A stretch of DNA of 64,000 nucleotides from a virus, in IMG/VR virus record IMGVR_UViG_3300036845_000049, positions 1-64,000 of that record; one strand, written 5' to 3'. This document shows, piece by piece, positions 60,113 to 64,000 of the stretch. The notes beneath the pieces were generated by a model that did not search any database, had not been told where the DNA came from, and saw only the letters and a list, made by a program, of their open reading frames with translations. Position 1 is the first letter of the stretch. Each line of letters opens with the position of its first letter. Made by a program: the position numbers and the translations under genes.

Positions 60113-60469
60113 CTACTCCTGCGGCCCTTTGTCCTTTCCGCCAGCGGGTGGGCCATTCCCGTTAGACGAACTATCGCGCCCTATCCAGTGGGCGATGACT
60201 GCGCCAAAGGCGGCGACTAATCCCCCAATCACGCCTGACGTTATCTCGTCATTAGGGATAGTGAAAAACATACAGAACGTAACCACACCGATGAACGCCA
60301 GCACGATCAACAGCGATATCGTCAGTACACCCCCAGTATGATCAAACTTGCTTGATATGATAAGCAGAACGGTTATAAAAACAATGCCGACCCCAATACC
60401 AATCGTCGCCGGATAGTCTAACAATTTTGGGGTAAGAGGGAGGACGACAATATCATGTGCGTCGGTCAA
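60113..60469 (-). CDS. Holin-like membrane protein (118 aa)
   Basis: Three hydrophobic segments (about residues 20-38, 45-70 and 77-94) and a polar basic/Gly C-terminus with SSSNGNGPPAGGKDKG. It is two genes downstream of the endolysin gene, overlapping the previous gene's stop. Holin is the simplest reading, not proven. Confidence 0.5.
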   Translation of the reverse strand: MTDAHDIVVLPLTPKLLDYPATIGIGVGIVFITVLLIISSKFDHTGGVLTISLLIVLAFIGVVTFCMFFTIPNDEITSGVIGGLVAAFGAVIAHWIGRDSSSNGNGPPAGGKDKGPQE

Positions 60470-60690
60470 TATTTTTCCCCATCATTGAACTTACTCAGCA
60501 CAGCCGCGCATGTTTCCATCACACCTATAAACTTGCCGTTTGAAGTATCGACAACGCAATGAACATCATTGTCCACATGACCCTCGTACAGAGGGGGGCG
60601 CAAACTGATGATTTTATGTGGGTTAACATCGACGGTTTGCCCTCCCGGCAAGGTGAGGACCAATAGACCAGCCGCCATCCATTGTCTCAT
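60466..60690 (-). CDS. Small hypothetical protein of lysis block (74 aa)
   Basis: MRQWMAAGLLVLTLPGGQTVDVNPHKIISLRPP... could be a weak signal or membrane N-terminus, followed by a beta-like fold with two Cys. ATGA coupling to the holin-like gene. Confidence 0.5.
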   Translation of the reverse strand: MRQWMAAGLLVLTLPGGQTVDVNPHKIISLRPPLYEGHVDNDVHCVVDTSNGKFIGVMETCAAVLSKFNDGEKY

Positions 60691-60697
60691 TTCCTTT

Positions 60698-61417
60698 TCA
60701 TTCCGTCCCGTCGTAGACCACTATTCCATTAACTGAGACAACAACTGTCCCCGTTGCTGTAATATCTACTCGTCCCGACATTTCTGGTAGCGGGTCGGGC
60801 GGTGGCGGCGCAGGCTCTGACGTTTTGACCAGCGCAGGCTTAAACTTGTTATAGTACCCAGCGATGGTGCTTGCCTGATCAGTGCCGTTGACGGTGCGCC
60901 GTGCGTTAACTGCGTCCTCGGTGGTAGAATTGAAGTATTTGGGCAGGCCCACCCCGGTGAACCACCCCACCGTCATGCCGTCATACATCACCAGCGCCGA
61001 TGGCTCGTTCTCTAGCATCTTGTCTGGATACTGATACAGCGGGACATCGAGGCCATAATCTTTCTTAAGTTGATCTTGGCCCATCTGGTAGTTGGTGTCC
61101 CACGTCAGTTGAACGTGGCCGCGCCCATAATACACGTTATTATAGGGGCCGGTAGCCGTCCAATACTTACCCGGTGGGTTACCATACGGCTTGCCGCCGT
61201 TCTCTTTTACCGGAACCATCTTCTGGCCGGTTTCATGGTACGCAGTGGCGAAGCAATAGGCAAGCCAATTCGTGCCGTCGCGCGGGTTAGGCTGCTCGAA
61301 ATATTTCTCCCAAACGTCAAGCATATAGTTCATGCCATCCACTTGGGACTGACTAAGCGTACCGCCGAACAGGGATGACCGGACGGCAGGGAAGAATTTG
61401 TCGCGATCATATGGCAT
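60698..61417 (-). CDS. Endolysin, GH19-type (239 aa)
   Basis: Residues 1-190: FFPAVRSSLFGGTLSQSQVDGMNYMLD, AYCFATAYHETGQKM (catalytic Glu), YYGRGHVQLTWDTNYQ and PSALVMYDGMTVGWFTG are the GH19 chitinase-like lysin motifs. A Pro-rich linker and a short C-terminal beta segment follow. No signal peptide, so a holin is needed. It would cut glycan strands. Confidence 0.85.
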   Translation of the reverse strand: MPYDRDKFFPAVRSSLFGGTLSQSQVDGMNYMLDVWEKYFEQPNPRDGTNWLAYCFATAYHETGQKMVPVKENGGKPYGNPPGKYWTATGPYNNVYYGRGHVQLTWDTNYQMGQDQLKKDYGLDVPLYQYPDKMLENEPSALVMYDGMTVGWFTGVGLPKYFNSTTEDAVNARRTVNGTDQASTIAGYYNKFKPALVKTSEPAPPPPDPLPEMSGRVDITATGTVVVSVNGIVVYDGTE

Positions 61418-61450
61418 GACTTACAACCTTACAGTTACCCTTAGAGTAAA

Positions 61451-61472
61451 CGGCGGGAGTCGCCCCCCGCCG
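61451..61472 (-). terminator. Terminator-like hairpin
   Basis: CGGCGGG pairs with CCCGCCG across an 8-nt loop. On the minus strand it is followed by TTTACTC, overlapping the palindrome 61435-61449. Lies between 61488 and the endolysin start. Confidence 0.5.
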
Positions 61473-61487
61473 CGTGTCACTTACTTA

Positions 61488-62018
61488 TTAGGACGAAGCA
61501 GCCGCAGAAGGCGTCGGAACCGGCGCTTCGGGGGTGATGACGCCAACCGTCACCCAACCCGTAGCCTGCGACCATCCCGATTTCCACTCGACCTTGCTGG
61601 TATCCTCCGGTGGTTCAACCGGGGGACCATTCGGCGGGAAGTAGATCGGCGGCATAATGCTGGGGGGCAACGAACCGGGACCACCCGAGATATGGCCGGG
61701 AGGACGGCCACCCGGAAGCGTATTATCGATCCAGTTCGGAGGTCCGCCCCAGATGCCCGGAGGCTGGCCCGGAAGCGTGTTATCAATCCAGTTCGGAGGC
61801 TGACCGCCCCAGATGCCGGGAGGCTGACCACCCGGCGCGATGGGATGACCGGGATGGGGAAGTGGAGCGCCACCCCAGATACCCGGAGGCTGGCCGGGTC
61901 CACCACCGCCCCCACCACCGGGCGGATAGGGCTGGCCACCGCCGCCCCAAGTGGGGGGCATACCCCCACCAGCTATATCGACTTCAAGAAACCCGCCTGT
62001 AACTTTCACTATCGTCAT
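61488..62018 (-). CDS. Pro/Gly/Trp repeat protein (176 aa)
   Basis: Start 62018 chosen by AGGAAG. Repeats of QPPGIWGG and PNWIDNTLPG with long Gly runs; a folded C-terminus (VEWKSGWSQATGWVTVGVITP). Such GIWGG repeat proteins are frequent in podovirus genomes near virion genes. Role unknown. Confidence 0.6.
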   Translation of the reverse strand: MTIVKVTGGFLEVDIAGGGMPPTWGGGGQPYPPGGGGGGGPGQPPGIWGGAPLPHPGHPIAPGGQPPGIWGGQPPNWIDNTLPGQPPGIWGGPPNWIDNTLPGGRPPGHISGGPGSLPPSIMPPIYFPPNGPPVEPPEDTSKVEWKSGWSQATGWVTVGVITPEAPVPTPSAAASS

Positions 62019-62090
62019 TACAACTTCCTCCGTGCTAGACCGCCCATTGCGATCATAGAACCTATACCACACAATTATGACACTATCAAC

Positions 62091-62291
62091 TCACCACCGA
62101 CGCCATCCGTGTTTTTTAGCTGGCGTTGTCGGTTCACTGATCGGCTTTATTGGGCCACCCTTCTCATGCTTCTGCGCCTGATCGGCAGCGAAAAAGTCCT
62201 TGCCGACACTCTGTGACACTCCCCCAAAGCCACCCTTGGTGTGCGCGGCTGCGGCCATAAGTCTCTTTTGGGCTGGTGACGTGCTAGGCAT
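62091..62291 (-). CDS. Small KGG protein (66 aa)
   Basis: MPSTSPAQKRLMAAAAHTKGGFGGV..., DFFAADQAQKHEKGGPIKP is a well-conserved type of small phage protein of unknown function. It shares the KGGPI motif with the giant virion proteins. Start overlaps the previous stop (TAATG). Confidence 0.65.
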   Translation of the reverse strand: MPSTSPAQKRLMAAAAHTKGGFGGVSQSVGKDFFAADQAQKHEKGGPIKPISEPTTPAKKHGWRRW

Positions 62292-62470
62292 TAGAGACGC
62301 CCCAACAGCACAAGCACAAGGATGATGACTAGGATTAGGCCAATACCACCTACGCCATAGTGGCCTGCACCATAGCCGTAGCCCCAGTATGGCACCGCTG
62401 AACCGCCGCCTAGGCCACCCACCAAAACGAGGACTAGGATAACGACCAGAACAATACCGAGTATAGACAT
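62291..62470 (-). CDS. DUF3309-like two-pass membrane protein (59 aa)
   Basis: MSILGIVLVVILVLVLVGGL, then a Gly/Tyr/Trp turn (PYWGYGYGAG), then GLILVIILVLVLLGRL. This is the pattern of the DUF3309 family of small membrane proteins. Possibly holin-related. Confidence 0.65.
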   Translation of the reverse strand: MSILGIVLVVILVLVLVGGLGGGSAVPYWGYGYGAGHYGVGGIGLILVIILVLVLLGRL

Positions 62471-62491
62471 TGTACCTTACTCCATGGGTAA

Positions 62492-62770
62492 CTATTTATC
62501 AATAGGCACTGAGTAGCCTTTTTGCCCTTTTCTCCATGAGCGGTTTTTATGCACGCTCTCCACACGAGAGTTACCCATAGAGTTACCCCCGCCCCCAGCC
62601 AATGGGTTGATATGCGCCACGTCGCCCGTTGGGGAGTGGCCTAACCGCTTAGTTGTCTGCGCACGCAATTGATTGCGTTCCTCACGGTGCTTGATCTGCT
62701 CGGGCGTGTCTTCGTAGCGTTCCTCTTTCTTGTAGTCGCGACGTTGAGGGGGGTTGCTACTGGTAGACAT
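62492..62770 (-). CDS. Hypothetical basic protein (92 aa)
   Basis: MSTSSNPPQRRDYKKEERYEDTPEQIKHREERNQLRAQ forms a charged helix; GDVAHINPLAGGGGNSMGN then SWRKGQK. It resembles small phage proteins with HNH-like GDxxHxxPL motifs but has no complete site. Overlaps the giant gene by 14 nt. Confidence 0.6.
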   Translation of the reverse strand: MSTSSNPPQRRDYKKEERYEDTPEQIKHREERNQLRAQTTKRLGHSPTGDVAHINPLAGGGGNSMGNSRVESVHKNRSWRKGQKGYSVPIDK

Positions 62771-64000
62771 TGTATTCCTCCGCGTTGGCGCGCTGCCGTG
62801 GCGTCATTGGCTTACTAGCCCTACCAGCCTGCCTAGCTTTGAGGATATGCCCTGCCGTGATACGGTTCTGTGGGTGGGCGAGGTTCCATCTATTCGCCGC
62901 CGCCCGGTCCCCCTGCCCCGCCGCCGCGATGGCTTGCTTACGTTCGGCGCTATCCTCCTTGATCAGCCCAGTCTCTTTGTTGTACAGCGCCTCGCGCGTC
63001 GGCGTGCCGCCCGCCGCCTTAATGAACGTCTCATAGGGATCAAGTGGCGTCATGTCGGGTTGCCCGTGCTGACCCGGCTTGCCACTCTCATTTTCTGCAT
63101 ACGCCTTGGCTATATCGGAGAACAACCTGATCGGGATAACACTGGGTATGCCATGCTTGTAATCACCCTTGAGTATGCTGTTGACGCCATCCCATTCGTC
63201 CTTGACGTAGCCCGTCCCAGAACCAACCATATCAAACAGGAAGTCTTTTGGCGACTGCAACGCTTGGTTCTTAACCATCAAGTCGTTCAACCCAATGCGC
63301 GAACTGGCGCTCAGCCCTGCCGCGCCAAGAATGCCATCCATAACCAAATGACCACCGAACTTACCCATAGAGTTAGTCGTCGCCCTGCGCGCCGCATCCT
63401 CATATTCATCCCAGCTACGGGTCAACCCAAGAGCATGGGACATCTCAACTGCCAGCCGTATAGGCTCTGGCACGCCAGACGCCACCCCTGCTAGCGCCGC
63501 CGTGGTGCCCATGGTGGACACGAGCGATATGATGGCAGCGCGCTGAATTTCCGGTGTCTCCCCCCTGATCGCGTTGTATACATTCTTCGCCAGCAACCGG
63601 TATATCATCATGGGCACCGCACGGAACTGCATCGCTGCCCGTACAACAGGGTTCTTTAAGAACGATGCACGGTTACTCGCAGAGTAAATGCCCAATGTCG
63701 GGCTAACTGTATCCTTCGCATAACGCACCGCTTGCGCATGATGTGCGACACTCTGCGCAAGCGTTTGAGGCTTGCCCATCTTCGCGCGCTCTAAATCGTA
63801 CGCCGACATATAGGTGGCCACACGATTGGTACTGTCGACCGCGTGGCTCATCTCATTGCCGATGTTCTGTAGATACTGAGTGGCGCGATCCACCATGCCA
63901 GTGCGGTCGAAGCTCTTCCGGTAGTCCGTGATAATCGAACCTAGATGAGGAGTTTCCCTGCCACTATCGAAAGCTTTAAGCTGGTCAGTCGTAGCTCCGT
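62757..64000 (-). CDS. C-terminal part of a giant virion protein, partial
   Basis: The frame is open to base 64000 (no start in window) and gives 414 residues. Contents: RASFLKNPVVRAAMQFRAVPMMIYRLLAKN, hydrophobic SLVSTMGTTAALAGVASG, then SPKDFLFDMVGSGTGYVKDEWDGV and a basic C-terminus. These are typical of the ends of giant phage polyvalent proteins. Its partner is probably the 1-4461 ORF. Two palindromes in frame (63361 degenerate, 63673 exact). Confidence 0.7.
   Translation of the reverse strand, partial: GATTDQLKAFDSGRETPHLGSIITDYRKSFDRTGMVDRATQYLQNIGNEMSHAVDSTNRVATYMSAYDLERAKMGKPQTLAQSVAHHAQAVRYAKDTVSPTLGIYSASNRASFLKNPVVRAAMQFRAVPMMIYRLLAKNVYNAIRGETPEIQRAAIISLVSTMGTTAALAGVASGVPEPIRLAVEMSHALGLTRSWDEYEDAARRATTNSMGKFGGHLVMDGILGAAGLSASSRIGLNDLMVKNQALQSPKDFLFDMVGSGTGYVKDEWDGVNSILKGDYKHGIPSVIPIRLFSDIAKAYAENESGKPGQHGQPDMTPLDPYETFIKAAGGTPTREALYNKETGLIKEDSAERKQAIAAAGQGDRAAANRWNLAHPQNRITAGHILKARQAGRASKPMTPRQRANAEEYNVYQ

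Larger units (their letters stand above)
39426..63687. repeat. Dispersed palindrome, right-arm copies (27)
   Basis: 3-nt spacer: 40005, 40471, 41508, 41858, 42707, 47876, 48414, 49742, 51680, 52705, 53949, 56968, 57732, 58731, 59524, 61435, 62477 and 63673. 4-nt spacer: 39426, 44331, 45689, 46269, 50254, 50992, 54695, 55798 and 57308. Degenerate: 39674, 40762, 42295, 43049, 43571, 43924, 45038, 46618, 49453, 61167, 62571 and 63361. Confidence 0.85.

Noticed and set aside
3270-63687. The many short palindromes as a CRISPR array or transposon ends
   Set aside because: They are scattered singly, 15-16 bp, with no regular spacing, spacers or transposase, and no target duplications could be seen.

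Overview
The window is most of the genome of a tailed double-stranded DNA bacteriophage, GC-rich and densely packed, with many ATGA, GTGA and TAATG junctions. A portal of about 860 residues, a connector set, a tail-nozzle-like protein, several fibres, giant internal or ejection-type proteins and no tape measure or sheath point to a short-tailed (podovirus-like) particle. I see no phage RNA polymerase, integrase or tRNA gene. Promoter-like TTGACA-N17 boxes suggest host sigma-70-type transcription of a Gram-negative host (signal peptides, a GH19-type endolysin). The exact host cannot be named. Both window ends lie inside leftward genes for large virion-type proteins. They could be the two parts of one giant gene if the genome is circular or permuted and a little longer than 64 kb.

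Layout. 33563 down to 1, mostly minus strand: terminase large subunit, small ORFs, portal, small Gly-rich virion-type proteins, a small DUF2829/Tad2-like protein, scaffold, major capsid protein, connectors, four fibre or adaptor proteins, an endonuclease VII, a nozzle-like protein, a GNAT-like protein, and internal proteins including a 2048-residue lysozyme + M15-peptidase protein and a giant protein of at least 1487 residues. A plus-strand gene (30574-31104) interrupts this block. 33.7-34.7 kb is noncoding: a candidate structured RNA of about 480 nt with its own terminator, then an AT-rich stretch with GTCTTAT iterons that looks like a replication origin. 34.7-57.3 kb, plus strand: early and replication genes, including a MoxR-like AAA ATPase with a VWA/metallopeptidase partner, a HTH protein, family A DNA polymerase, endonuclease VII, a Cas4-like nuclease, a VRR-NUC nuclease, an SNF2-type helicase and a primase-helicase. 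57.3-59.5 kb, plus strand: unusual small exported proteins. 64-59.6 kb, minus strand: the end of a giant virion protein, small membrane proteins, endolysin and holin-like protein.

The most striking signal is a short palindrome, TTACYC-N3/4-GRGTAA, with 53 exact copies by my reading plus about 20 degenerate ones, between and inside genes on both arms. About 0.03 copies would be expected by chance. Arms are conserved and spacers look random. Many copies sit exactly at gene junctions and carry the stop codon, the start codon or the only Shine-Dalgarno-like sequence. This could be a genome-wide regulatory or structural system, and a small HTH protein at 43600-43926 is one candidate reader. A second, rarer dyad (three copies, TYGCATGT-N12-ACATGCRA) has covarying arms.

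All calls rest on reading the sequence and recognised motifs. No database search was possible.
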